Below, in pieces: positions 1-10,964 of a DNA stretch of 64,000 nucleotides. The position numbers and the translations under genes were made by a program. Position 1 is the stretch's first letter; each line of letters starts with the position of its first letter. The notes beneath the pieces are model-generated. The model was not told where the DNA came from and ran no database searches. It saw only the letters and a list, made by a program, of their open reading frames with translations. Origin of the DNA: Protonemura montana (Eukaryota; Arthropoda; Insecta; Plecoptera; Nemouridae); NCBI GenBank assembly GCA_947568835.1, contig OX387605.1, positions 25,644,264-25,708,263 of the forward strand, written 5' to 3'.

Positions 1-509
1 GCGCCACCTGGTGGCATAAATTGGAACTACACTCTGGACCTGTAAATTTTTTGATATTCTTTCGATGTCAAAAATTCGATTTTCAAAAAAATGTATAGGT
101 CCAGAGTGTAGTTCCAATTTTTGCCACCAGGTGGCACTCGCGTCATTTTTTCCCTTAACACTAAGTCCTGTTCCTCTATACTTGTTGCTACACTTAGGAG
201 CTGCACACGGGGTATAGGTGGGGTTTGGGGTCGTGGGAACGGCCCGCAAAATTGGCGGACGCGACTGGCGCGAAGCGACAGGAGCGCCCGCCAATTTTGC
301 TAGTGTCTATATCGGACGTCCAAAAAATTTGCAAAAACTGATTTCGCAAACAGATCTTGAATTCTCGTTTGATATAGAAGGATTTTACTTTAAAATTTCC
401 AGCTCCAAGAGAACTTTTTAAAAGAAATTGGATGGGATTTGATCTCGGTACCCCTGGCATGTGAGGTGCGTTCGCTAACCACACGACCAACCGACGATGT
501 ATCCGTCAT

Positions 510-583
510 AGGTTTATTTGACATATATGATACATCCTCGGTTGCTTCTGTCACCAGGTGTATCATATATGTCAAATAAACCT
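510..583. repeat. Perfect 24-bp inverted repeat at the unit's dyad centre
   Basis: Arms 510-533 and 560-583 are exact reverse complements around a 26-nt spacer containing the short motif caccaggtg. The same structure recurs 955 and 1910 bp downstream. A half copy of it survives at about 4066-4090, beyond the LINE insertion. Confidence 0.9.
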
Positions 584-601
584 GTGACGGATCCATCCTC
601 G

Positions 602-666
602 GTTGGTCGTGTGGTTAGCGAACGCACTTCACGTGCCAGGGGTACCGAGATCAAATCCCATCCAAC
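602..666 (+). repeat. tRNA-like (SINE-head-like) segment in the 955-bp unit
   Basis: An A-box-like stretch (tggtcgtgtgg, 604-614) is followed at SINE-like spacing by a B-box-like stretch, best preserved in the third unit (gttcaaatcc near 2560). The ends gttgg and ccaac can pair like an acceptor stem. A mirror copy lies on the minus strand at about 427-491, and both recur in each unit. The anticodon arm is degenerate, so this is not a tRNA gene. Confidence 0.45.
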
Positions 667-3185
667 TTCTTTTAAAAAGTTCTCACGGAGTTGGAATTTT
701 TCAAATAAAATCCTTCTATATCAAACGAGAATTCACGATCTGTTTGCGGAATCGATTTTTGCATATTTTTGGGGCGTCCGATTAAGACACTAGCAAAATT
801 GGCGGGCGCTCCTGTCGCTTCGCGCCAGTCGCGCCCGCCAATTTTGCGGGCCGTTCCCACGACCCCAAACCCCACCTATACCCCGTGTGCAGCTCCTAAG
901 TCTAGCAACAAGTATAGAGGAACAGGACTTAGTGTTAAGGGAAAAAATGACGCGAGCGCCACCTGGTGGCATAAATTGGAACTACACTCTGGACCTGTAA
1001 ATTTTTTGATATTCTTTCGATGTCAAAAATTCGATTTTCAAAAAAATGTATAGGTCCAGAGTGTAGTTCCAATTTTTGCCACCAGGTGGCACTCGCGTCA
1101 TTTTTTCCCTTAACACTAAGTCCTGTTCCTCTATACTTGTTGCTACACTTAGGAGCTGCACACGGGGTATAGGTGGGGTTTGGGGTCGTGGGAACGGCCC
1201 GCAAAATTGGCGGACGCGACTGGCGCGAAGCGACAGGAGCGCCCGCCAATTTTGCTAGTGTCTATATCGGACGTCCAAAAAATTTGCAAAAACTGATTTC
1301 GCAAACAGATCTTGAATTCTCGTTTGATATAGAAGGATTTTACTTTAAAATTTCCAGCTCCAAGAGAACTTTTTAAAAGAAATTGGATGGGATTTGATCT
1401 CGGTACCCCTGGCATGTGAGGTGCGTTCGCTAACCACACGACCAACCGACGATGTATCCGTCATAGGTTTATTTGACATATATGATACATCCTCGGTTGC
1501 TTCTGTCACCAGGTGTATCATATATGTCAAATAAACCTGTGACGGATCCATCCTCGGTTGGTCGTGTGGTTAGCGAACGCACTTCACGTGCCAGGGGTAC
1601 CGAGATCAAATCCCATCCAACTTCTTTTAAAAAGTTCTCACGGAGTTGGAATTTTTCAAATAAAATCCTTCTATATCAAACGAGAATTCACGATCTGTTT
1701 GCGGAATCGATTTTTGCATATTTTTGGGGCGTCCGATTAAGACACTAGCAAAATTGGCGGGCGCTCCTGTCGCTTCGCGCCAGTCGCGCCCGCCAATTTT
1801 GCGGGCCGTTCCCACGACCCCAAACCCCACCTATACCCCGTGTGCAGCTCCTAAGTCTAGCAACAAGTATAGAGGAACAGGACTTAGTGTTAAGGGAAAA
1901 AATGACGCGAGCGCCACCTGGTGGCATAAATTGGAACTACACTCTGGACCTGTAAATTTTTTGATATTCTTTCGATGTCAAAAATTCGATTTTCAAAAAA
2001 ATGTATAGGTCCAGAGTGTAGTTCCAATTTTTGCCACCAGGTGGCACTCGCGTCATTTTTTCCCTTAACACTAAGTCCTGTTCCTCTATACTTGTTGCTA
2101 CACTTAGGAGCTGCACACGGGGTATAGGTGGGGTTTGGGGTCGTGGGAACGGCCCGCAAAATTGGCGGGCGCGACTGGCGCGAAGCGACAGGAGCGCCCG
2201 CCAATTTTGCTAGTGTCTATATCGGACGTCCAAAAAATGTGCAAAAACTGATTTCGCAAACAGATCTTGAATTCTCGTTTGATAAAGAAGGATTTTACTT
2301 TAAAATTTCCAGCTCCAAGAGAACTTAGTAAAAGAAGTTGGATGGGATTTGATCTCGGTACCCCTGGCATGTGAGGTGCGTTCGCTAACCACACGACCAA
2401 CCGACGATGTATCCGTCATAGGTTTATTTGACATATATGATACATCCTCGGTTGCTTCTGTCACCAGGTGTATCATATATGTCAAATAAACCTGTGACGG
2501 ATACATCCTCGGTTGGTCGTGTGGTTAGCGAACGCACTTCACGTGCCAGGGGTACCGAGTTCAAATCCCATCCAACTTCTTTTAAAAAGTTCTCACGGAG
2601 TTGGAATTTTTCAAATAAAATCCTTCTATATCAAACTAGAATTCACGATCTGTTTGCGAAATCGATTTTTGCACATTTTTTGGGCGTCCGATTAAGACAC
2701 TAGCAAAATTGGCGGGCGCTCCTGTCGCTTCGCGCCAGTCGCGCCCGCCAATTTTGCGGGCCGTTCCCACGACCCCAAACCCCACCATTACCCCGTGTGC
2801 AGCTCCTAAGTCTAGCAACAAGTATAGAGGAACAGGACTTAGTGTTAAGGGAAAAAATGACGCGAGCGCCACCTGGTGGTATAAATTGGAACTACACTCT
2901 GGACCTGTAAATTTTTTGATATTCTTTCGATGTCAAAAATTCGATTTTCAAAAAATCCAATTTTGGCAATTTTGCTAGTGTCTAAATCGGACGTCCAAAA
3001 AATGTGCAAAAACCGATTCCGCAAACAGATCTTGAATTCTCGTTTGATATAGAAGGATTTTACTTTAAAATTTCCAACTCCAAGAGAACTTTTTAAAATA
3101 AGTTGGACGGGATTTGATCTCGGGACACCTGGCATGTGAGGTGCGTTCGCTAACCATACGACCAACCGACGATATGCATAGACGA

Positions 3186-4025
3186 TATGCATATGCATTA
3201 ATATGCAAGAAGATGTGATAGAGGTAGTAGAATACTTTAAATATCTAGGAATAGTTATAGATAATAAGATAAATTTTAAACACCACATATATTACATTGT
3301 AAAAAAATTGGGAAAAGAGTAGGATATCTTAGGAGGATAGGGGGTAAGATCTCTTACTGGACTAGAACAATGATTTATAATAGTTTAATTAAACCTCTTT
3401 TCGAATATGGTGCGACAATCCTGTACCAAGCTTACAAAAATGAGATGGGAACACTTCAGAAACTCCAAAATAAAGTGATGAGATGTTTAATTAGATGTAA
3501 TAAGGATACACCGATTGCTCAAATGTTAAGAATGACTGATTGGCTAAGTGTCAATGACAATGTTCTATTATTAGTGTTAGTATTTATTTTCAAGATTAAG
3601 TTAGGCCTTATGCCTGATTATTTAGATGATAAAATAGGATCTACTAAAAAGATACATAATATTAATACGAGGAGGGCTGTGGAAGGGTTGGGGTTCAGAA
3701 GAAGATGTAGAGGAAAAAAATGGTTCAACTCTGTATTTAATGCAGGTATGAAAGAGTTTGATAAGCTGCCCCTCAATATAAGAAACTCGAAATGTGTAGG
3801 AGATTTTAAAGCTAGATGCGTAGAGTGGATCAAAACTAAACATGAATACCTACTTATGATTTGAATTTATGAGTGATGAGTATGGTAGTAAGTAAGTTTA
3901 TAGTAAGTTTATGGTGGTAAGTATTATTATGATTGATGATTTAAGATTATAATTTGATGATGATTGAAGAATATAATTTTGTGTAATTGTAATTATGTAA
4001 TTGGCTTCTGAGCTATGAATAAACA

Positions 4026-4057
<32 letters not shown>
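3186..4057 (+). mobile_element. 5'-truncated LINE 3' end with (TTA)n tail, inserted in the 955-bp array
   Basis: The fragment encodes the C-terminal part of a non-LTR retrotransposon ORF2 and ends in AATAAA-like sequence followed by about ten TTA triplets (4027-4056), the simple-repeat tail usual for CR1/L2/Jockey-type LINEs. It lies inside the fourth unit of the array: sequence matching the unit resumes at 4058. The left junction carries a 13-bp direct duplication (gacgatatgcata, ending at 3180 and again from 3181). Confidence 0.85.
3370..3864 (+). pseudogene. LINE ORF2 C-terminal remnant (post-RT domain)
   Basis: About 164 codons remain open. They encode the region after the reverse transcriptase palm in CR1/Jockey-like ORF2, with recognisable pieces such as LIKPLFEYGATIL, LQKLQNKVMR and KWFNSVFNAGMKEFDKLP. 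Upstream, the conserved EYFKYLGIVIDNKINF segment is readable from about 3224 in another frame, so one frameshift lies near 3300-3320. Endonuclease and RT domains are absent. Dead on arrival, as expected for a 5'-truncated LINE copy. Confidence 0.85.
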
Positions 4058-4102
4058 CCGTATAGGTTTATTTGACATATATGATACATCCTCGGTTGCA
4101 TT
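4058..4102 (+). repeat. Resumed fragment of the 955-bp unit after the LINE
   Basis: This stretch matches the centre of the palindromic unit (compare 499-543) and shows that the LINE inserted into the array. Homology stops at about 4102. The following 4103-4378 holds nothing I can assign. Confidence 0.8.
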
Positions 4103-4378
4103 TTTGCCGGCTGAATTTTTTAAATTTGATTTTCGTGCTTAAACCCACAAATCATGGTTCCAAACATAATTTTGGGAACATTTTTAAGATCACTTTTGTA
4201 GACTTACGGAATAACATTATACGCCTGTCATTCGGGCCTCGCGACACCGACACAAACGGGGCGCCGGTTCAACCCGTTTCAATCGCCTCTCGCTCTTTCA
4301 ACGCGACACCAAAGTGAATAGTATTTTATACAACGCACTTGTGTAGCACTTGTAGCACATACAAAGAAACTGCACACT

Positions 4379-5928
4379 CAGGGGGCCCCAAAAATGCATG
4401 GGGTGGCCGCCGACTTGGTTCTTCTTTTAAATGTAAAGTAAAAAAGTCGAAGTAAAGTAGTAAGTGATGTTGGACAACATTTAGAAGTTACGATAAGCAT
4501 GGTGGTTGATAATCGAATAAGAATTACATGAATTTCTAAATTATAACTTCCAAATTTGCATCGTATGGGTTATTAAATTATGAGGGTTTGCATTGAGCTA
4601 ACCACATATTTGCAGTGGTGCTAGACGTCGACCACGCGCTTATTTCACATTAGCAACAATAATTATTGGCGTTTCTACGGGGAAATTAAGATTTTTATTT
4701 GTCAGCTACACGGGTCTGGCGGATTTACTCGTGCTTTGCTGTCTACAGATTGTTGCCTGAATGATGACCCCGAGCAAGCCTAAACTCAAATTTGAAGTCT
4801 GAGCTGGCTACAGAATGTGTTTAAGAGTGATGTTTCGAACAGCTGTTGTGTCGGTATGTGTGTATCAGTATCTTGAAACAGAGCAGTTCCAGAAGAAAAC
4901 GGCTAAAATTACAGCGAATTTGTCATTGAATTAACATTGAAACAATATCCACACTTTCGAGTGTCGCAGTGCTTTGTTGGAGCCTAGATAGTTCGATCGC
5001 TTTGCGTTGTCATCATATTAGCTGTACTCCTACAACACTTCGAGTTTCGGGTGTTGGCATATTATTTTCAGAATGATAAGATCCTATGAAAATACGTAGG
5101 TACGTTATTGCAGATTTCCGCTTACAAATAAATTTTTCACTAACACGTAAAAATAACACATGCTTCTTGAATATAAAAGCAGAGAAGAGCAAACCTTTCC
5201 GGAGATGAATGATCGATTTACACTATCGCAAGAAAAAGTGGGTACGCGGGGCTAACGTGAGCTTACGCCAAAAATAACCTCTGCAGTGGGCAGAAATTGT
5301 ATCGTATTCCAGACAAAGAAATGCACCAGTATGTTTTTGCCCTAGCACAAGCATTTTTCTGAGAAGTAGATAGGCGATTTCAAAAAGGCTTTATTTTCAG
5401 TAATTCCAAAGGCAATTAATATTGTGTTGTAATATCGTGTTAATATCGTGTATCGTGTTTCTACGATTTCGTAGAGTCCTATAGCCTTGTTGTAAATCGT
5501 CTATTCTATTTTATGAATCGTCGACGTTTTGACTCTTGTCGACACATTCTTTTATTTAATTTTGGCGTGTTCCGTGCTGCCTGAGTTTATTTCGGGGCGC
5601 AAAATTTGGGTTTTGCTTCGGGCGTCCAAACCCTACACTGTGCGTACACGACACAATCGTATCTCAAGTCAATACGTCACAGGTGTATAATTTTGGTTTA
5701 ATTAATTTCAAATTGGCCATTGATCGATCATTGTATCTGTACAATCTCCATTCTCTAACGCCGGACTTGGGCGCTGCTACCAGTTTATGTGTATACAACC
5801 CTTAGTTCATCTATACACCACCTTGCATATACATTCCTTTCCTGATTGGCGGACCCCCCATGGGCTTTGAGGGGCCCTAAAAGTCTCATTGCCGCCGGGG
5901 CCTTTAGGAGCCAGTCCGACACTGACAT
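4379..5928. mobile_element. Non-autonomous hAT-like DNA transposon, copy 1
   Basis: The 1.55-kb sequence matches 21829-23393 almost base for base and has no long open frame. On the minus strand the right end starts CAGTGTCGGACTGG, a hAT-type terminus. Reading inward, its subterminal part (agggcccctcaaagccc...) is an imperfect inverted repeat of the left end at 4380-4420 (agggggccccaaaaatgc...). The left side therefore lacks roughly 45 bp of outer terminus. The right flank (from 5929) continues a repeat that is found uninterrupted at 21325, which defines the insertion point. Confidence 0.7.
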
Positions 5929-6019
5929 GGTAGTATTCATGTATTACCACCCTATAGGGATGAGAGAGTTGGTGATAAAAATTGGGTAGGTACTCGCATT
6001 ATAGTGTTTGCCTACTAAA
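5929..6019. repeat. Dispersed repeat shared with 21325-21415
   Basis: Begins acatggtagtattcatgta and runs to a tagtgtttgcc motif; about 90% identical to the second location. In this copy it is interrupted on its left by the hAT-like element and continues on its right into the 5S-derived SINE. It may be an end of a larger composite SINE. Confidence 0.7.
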
Positions 6020-6200
6020 GTTGCTGTACTAACTTGCATTCCTCCAACCTCTCTCCCGAATAGAACTGATCATGTGTTTGATGGTCACCCATTCAATACC
6101 TGACCCAGCGCAGTATTGCTTAACGTCGGTTATCTCACGAGAACCGGTGTTTCCAACACGCCAAACTGTTCGGTGTGACGATTCGAGGAAGGCTCGTAAG
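6020..6200 (-). mobile_element. 5S-rRNA-derived SINE (head), minus strand
   Basis: The reverse complement reads ...caccggttctcgtgagataacc...ttaagcaatactgcgctgggtcaggtattgaatgggtgacc..., which follows the internal control region of animal 5S rRNA (box A, intermediate element, box C). A partial second copy of the upstream part lies at about 6772-6840. 6201-6770 shows nothing else I can assign. Confidence 0.75.
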
Positions 6201-6879
6201 CAATTGGACCCGCTGTGTGACTTGATTTGGTCAAGAACATTCGCATCTAACAAATGCTAACATAGTTAAAATTAATCTAATGAAACATTCGCGATTAAAG
6301 TATGAGAATTTGCAGCTCTTTAGCATCTGCATGCCTGGAAAACATTTGGTCTGTGATAGCAGCCGTGGACGCCATTGCTGTTATCACCTCGATCCACTTC
6401 GAAAACCGGTCAGCCAATAGGAACCGAGCTTCAGTCGATCGAAAGTACGAGGCGGGGTCGATCGAGCACGTGTTGTGACGTCACTTGAACAGCGATGCAG
6501 TAGGTTTCAGCCGATACTCTTCTGTCGGCTGCTCGCCTGGTACGCAGAGACAAATTTTCGCCTCGTTTTAGACGATTATTTCAGTTGAAACTTGTCATGG
6601 TTGGATTGACCGTACGTATAGGCAGTCCCGTGGCACTCACGCGTACCACTAGTTGCTTCAAAGTTTTCACAGGCAAACTAAATTTCCTGACGTCATTCGT
6701 TCCCAGCTACCTGACACAATTTTATAAAATATAGCTTTGAATTTTAGGCATATGCCTAGGCGGTTAGGCGATTCTCACGAGAACCGGTGTTTCCAGCACA
6801 CCAAACCGTTCGGTTTAACGATTCGAGGAGGGCTCGTACAGACCCTTATAGAGGCTACAATCAAGAATTCTATGCCTAG

Positions 6880-7040
6880 TTGAACATGCTAAACTATATG
6901 TTGCGAAACGTCGGGAAATTTAGTAGCCCTTTACTTAGCATTCAAAACCTATTTCAAATTGTTTTTCTTCAAACTAGTGCTAAGGATAAATCAAGTCGAC
7001 ATGAGTCTAAAAGCCATCATGCTAAACGGCATTTTAAATC
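6880..7040 (+). repeat. Fragment of the hammerhead-bearing dispersed repeat
   Basis: Contains the segment tgttgcgaaacgtcggg followed by the ctttacttagcattcaaaacc and agtgctaaggataaatcaag blocks that recur at 26.6, 27.7, 38.9, 45.1 and 47.4 kb. Only the 3' half of the ribozyme-like core is present here. Confidence 0.7.
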
Positions 7041-7455
7041 GACTGTTTCTGACATAATACAATCGTGTGAAACTCAAAAATCTTATAAAATTATAAAAAC
7101 ATAATGAGGTCCCTTGAGGTAGACGCAAATTTTATGCAAAAATTGTCAAAATTCATAACAACTGTTTCGAAATTAACCTTAACGTTTGTAGAGGAAGAGT
7201 CATTGACCTAGTTCGGACGAAAATGATTTCACCTTTATTCATCATATTGCGGCTGTTTATTAACTGAAATAATTTTATAATAATATATAATAATAATAAT
7301 AATTGTTGTTTATTAACACGATTGGCCAAAGCATGAGTGTCGTCAAAATACAATAATACAATTAACTACAATACACAATTAACACTACAAAACAATTAAT
7401 ACAATTAAACGTACATACAAGCATGAATAATATTAATACATACAAAATATCTTAT

Positions 7456-10400
7456 TTAGTTTTTACTCACCATTTTGTACTTCAAAAATTCTTCCACCGT
7501 GTAAAAAGCATTCTCAATTAAAAAACGTTTGATTATTGACTTAATATTAGAAATCGATTCCTTGGTTACCTTTATTTTCTTACTGTGGCAAATTGAAACT
7601 GCTTTGTTGTAAAATACAGTTCCATTTATTATTGGATTCATTTTGTTGAATTTAGAAATATGCTGATTATGAATTAAGGTCTTATTGTTTCTAGTGTAAT
7701 GGCTATGAAGTTCCTTTGCATTAGATGTAAGATGTTGGTTCACCATGATAAATACAATAGAGGTATAAATGTACAAGCATGTCATGGTCAGGATGTTAAA
7801 TTTTATAAAGTAAGGACGACATGAATCTTTAAAATACATTCCAGGGGCACATGGGTTAAAACTAGCCTGTGCTAGATATCTGGTAGCCCGTTTTTGAAGA
7901 ATAAAAAGGCTTTTGGTTTTCTTGCTGTGGCCCCACAATAAAATGCCATAAGAGATCCTCGAGTGAACGTACGCATGATAGACCAGCTTCGCGGTTTCCA
8001 AATTACATATTTTGATAATTCGTTTGATTAGGAAGCAGCCTGAAGCCATTTTATTATTTACTTCTGTGATGTGATCGTTCCATTTCAGGCTTGCATCTAC
8101 AGTCAGCCCTAAAAATTTGGTGGAGCATTGGGGTATTATACTTTTATTATTCAGATAAATAAGGGGGCTCGAATTTAAGTGTAGTTCTTTTTTAGGATGG
8201 AATTGTAATAGCACAGTTTTTCCGTTATTTAAACAAAGGGAATTTTCCGCAACCCACGAGGATATTGTATTTACCGCAACTTGATTAGACATGTCGTTTG
8301 CTTTGTCGATGTCTTTTAGAAAATAAGTGGTATCGTCCGCGAATAATGTTAATTGGCCCTTCTGGATAATTGATGGAAGGTCGTCAGTGAATAAAATAAA
8401 TAGTAACGGCGATAGTATAGAACCTTGAGGCAGTCCAATGTTTACAAATGCTTCTTCCGAATAAAAGCTTTCTCCCCCCTTGGTTATTTTAGTTATATGT
8501 GATCTCTTATTTAAATACGAGTAGATCCAATTGCTTGCAATTCCTCTTATTCCGAAAGATGCCAATTTCTTAATTAATAACTTGTGGTTGATCATATCAA
8601 ATGCTTTTGTGAAGTCATAGAATATACCGAGGGCAGATTCTCGACGTCCTAGAGCTGAGTATACTTCTTTCAAAAAGCTAAATATAGCTGTTACTGTGGA
8701 TTTCCCTTTCCTAAAACCATAATGATATTCTGTCATAAGCGAGAATTCTTTCAGGAAGCTTATTAATTTGGTTACAAAAGCTTTTTCGATTATTTTTGAA
8801 AATATCGATAGTAAAGAAAGAGGTCTATAGTTGCCTACGAATTGTTTGTCTCCTTTCTTAAAAAGCAGGATAATTACTGCTTTCTTCAGAATTTCAGGGA
8901 ATATCCCTGAATTAAATGATTCATTAATGATAAAGATAAGTGGCTTCATTAAAAATATTCCCGCGTGTTTCAAGATGTGACAAGGAACATCATCAAAGCC
9001 TGCAGATTTCTTAGTTGTAACTTGCTCGATAATCACAATAAACTCTTTGGTGCTGAGGGGCGTTAGAAAGAAAGATTTGTTAAATTTAGGAGCGTTATAA
9101 TTATTGTTGACCTGAATTTTAGTAGAAGGTAATATTGTATTTAAAGTCTTTGCTGCCGCTTCGTTAAAGAATGTATTAAAAAGAATCGAAACTTCTTTGG
9201 CGCAGTTCAACTGATTGTTGTTGTGCATCAGAGTGATTTCATTATCTACAATTTTGGCTTTATTCGATTTTTTATGAATTAGCTCCCATGCTGCTCGAGA
9301 TTTATTTTTGGATTGTTTGATTGTTTTCCCATTATCAGCTCGTTTGCTTTCTTGAATTTGTGCTTTATATTTGTTTAATTCGCCTAAATAATTGTGATGA
9401 TCATCGACAGTACTAATTGATGATCTCGAGATCGCATACAAACGTATGACGTCACCTGCCATTCTTTTTAGTTCAGGTGTGTACCAGCTAGTGATCGTTT
9501 TGCTAGGTTTACTTACAAGTTTTCTTTTAAGGGGAAAAGCTGTGTTGAACAAATTGTTAAAAACGATCATGAATTCGTTAAACATATTGTTAACACCTTC
9601 TTGGTTATATACAGTGTCCCAAGAAGCTCCTTCCAGAAGAAGTGTGAAGTGATCTATTTGCTTCGCACAGAAGGACCGTATCATAGCATATTTTCTTTGC
9701 TTGGTACAATTATCCAGATATTCGTAATTTAGAAATAGCATAGCGTGATCAGAAAAACCAGCATCAATTAGACTAGCCACTCCTTTGTTGTTGCTGGTGA
9801 AGATATTATCAATACAAGATGAAGAAGTTTTTGTTATTCTGGTTGGTTCAGATATTTTCATGTAGAGATTATATGATCTGAATATGTCTATTAAAGTTTG
9901 AGCTTTGTGACACTCAGATAAAAAAGTATAATTGAAATCACCTAATAAAATTAATTCCTTGCCATTATTGTCCAGATTATGAATAAGGTGCGATATATTA
10001 TCTAAGAACAACTCAAAATTCCCTGAAGGAGGTCTATATACACATACAATTATAAAAGTACCATACGTTGCTCTAAATTCAACAGCGGCTAACTCAATGT
10101 GTTTTTCAATTTGAAGTTGATTAATAAGTAAAATCGGTTTTACGCTTAGACCCGTTTTTGCATAGATATTAGCTCCTCCATGCGAGAATTTAGTTCTACA
10201 ATAAGATGAGATCGGTACATATCCCTGTATTGAAATTATCTCAAATTCCTCCGGTTTCAACCAATGTTCAGTAAAACAAAGAATATCATAGTTGTCTTCG
10301 ATTAGAAATGCATCAAGCCGATCTATCTTATTTCTTATTGATTGAATATTCACATAGAGTAGCAGGGGCTTAGAGCTGTTCTCGACCACTGATTTGCCTG

Positions 10401-10461
10401 CGATGTCCTTCGATATGGAGGGGGAGGCAGATCTCGATGGCTCCTGGTATACCTTGGTCAT
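7456..10461 (-). CDS. LINE ORF2: APE-type endonuclease plus reverse transcriptase, 1001 aa
   Basis: Would nick target DNA and prime reverse transcription of the LINE RNA. The N-terminal endonuclease shows the expected series: NIQSIRNKID (about residues 38-47), a conserved FTEHWL, VCVYRPPSG, LLGDFNY and a terminal SDHAMLF. The RT domain has KSAGFDDVP, NYRPLSLLSIFSKIIEK, YGFRKGKST, FYDFTKAFD, GLPQGSILSPLLF and the catalytic FADD, followed by FLGLTVDASLKWNDHI. All key catalytic residues I can recognise are present and there is no internal stop. The ATG overlaps the ORF1 stop in an ATGA arrangement, which supports this start. Clade assignment (CR1/Jockey superfamily) is by motif memory; the exact family is unknown. 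Confidence 0.9.
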   Translation of the reverse strand: MTKVYQEPSRSASPSISKDIAGKSVVENSSKPLLLYVNIQSIRNKIDRLDAFLIEDNYDILCFTEHWLKPEEFEIISIQGYVPISSYCRTKFSHGGANIYAKTGLSVKPILLINQLQIEKHIELAAVEFRATYGTFIIVCVYRPPSGNFELFLDNISHLIHNLDNNGKELILLGDFNYTFLSECHKAQTLIDIFRSYNLYMKISEPTRITKTSSSCIDNIFTSNNKGVASLIDAGFSDHAMLFLNYEYLDNCTKQRKYAMIRSFCAKQIDHFTLLLEGASWDTVYNQEGVNNMFNEFMIVFNNLFNTAFPLKRKLVSKPSKTITSWYTPELKRMAGDVIRLYAISRSSISTVDDHHNYLGELNKYKAQIQESKRADNGKTIKQSKNKSRAAWELIHKKSNKAKIVDNEITLMHNNNQLNCAKEVSILFNTFFNEAAAKTLNTILPSTKIQVNNNYNAPKFNKSFFLTPLSTKEFIVIIEQVTTKKSAGFDDVPCHILKHAGIFLMKPLIFIINESFNSGIFPEILKKAVIILLFKKGDKQFVGNYRPLSLLSIFSKIIEKAFVTKLISFLKEFSLMTEYHYGFRKGKSTVTAIFSFLKEVYSALGRRESALGIFYDFTKAFDMINHKLLIKKLASFGIRGIASNWIYSYLNKRSHITKITKGGESFYSEEAFVNIGLPQGSILSPLLFILFTDDLPSIIQKGQLTLFADDTTYFLKDIDKANDMSNQVAVNTISSWVAENSLCLNNGKTVLLQFHPKKELHLNSSPLIYLNNKSIIPQCSTKFLGLTVDASLKWNDHITEVNNKMASGCFLIKRIIKICNLETAKLVYHAYVHSRISYGILLWGHSKKTKSLFILQKRATRYLAQASFNPCAPGMYFKDSCRPYFIKFNILTMTCLYIYTSIVFIMVNQHLTSNAKELHSHYTRNNKTLIHNQHISKFNKMNPIINGTVFYNKAVSICHSKKIKVTKESISNIKSIIKRFLIENAFYTVEEFLKYKMVSKN

Positions 10462-10964
10462 ACCAGTGATGTCAGCCTCCGGTATGGAGGCGGTTTTCTT
10501 CCGTATGCCATGCGAAAATCCATCTTGGGATCCCGGTCTGGCTCTATTCTTCCACTAGGCGCATATCGAACATGTTGCGCGGGATCACGTTGATTGTTTA
10601 CTAATACTGCCGCGTCCTTCATAGGTATGTGGTTAATTCGTGAGCGGTCATTTTGATTGTTGAAAAACACTGCGTTGCCTACCACCGGGGTACGTAGAGA
10701 TTGCGAGCGTACACTTAGTCTATTTGAAAACATCGCGTTGTTTATCACCGGGCCGTGATTGGGAGCGAACATTGACCTCCGATACTCATTGCTGTCTCTG
10801 GGTCTTTGGGTCAGGCTAGATTGGGGTGCAATGCCCCAGCTATGCGGTCGCTGTAGACGTGTATCGTTACTTGATAACTTGAATGCTGTTGTTTTCAACC
10901 AATTTTTGCAATCTCTAATTGGGGTTCTTTGTTTTATCTTTCGACGAGCTAAAATCCTGTACAC
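10458..10964 (-). pseudogene. LINE ORF1 remnant lacking an ATG start
   Basis: About 168 codons are open and end TSLV-stop, overlapping the ORF2 start as ATGA. The frame begins after an in-frame TAA near 10985 and offers only GTG near its start. The sequence is basic and Asn/Arg-rich with repeated NNAMFSNR/GNAVFFNNQ-like phrases, consistent with an RNA-binding ORF1 product. No CCHC knuckle or esterase motif is visible. Probably the C-terminal part of ORF1 in a 5'-truncated copy. Confidence 0.6.

Larger units (their letters stand above)
1..3185. repeat. Tandem array of a 955-bp palindromic unit
   Basis: Units start at 1, 956, 1911 and 2866, each with the same opening (gcgccacctgg). Units 1 and 2 look identical; unit 3 has scattered substitutions. 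Unit 4 lacks about 200 bp after its first 90 bases and is then cut by a LINE. Each unit is its own inverted repeat: roughly 121-545 mirrors 548-972 with few mismatches, and a second dyad centre lies near 1024, so the array alternates head-to-head and tail-to-tail. The window opens exactly on a unit boundary, so the array probably continues to the left. All short open frames here recur in mirror image on both strands and are not genes. It could be a satellite grown from a foldback or MITE-like element. Confidence 0.93.

Noticed and set aside
121-3288. Many 60-147-codon frames in the 955-bp array
   Set aside because: The same frames recur in mirror image on both strands and in each unit, as expected from a palindromic repeat.
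7153-7353. Small frame downstream of the LINE
   Set aside because: Overlaps the LINE 3' UTR and its simple-repeat tail; no coding evidence.
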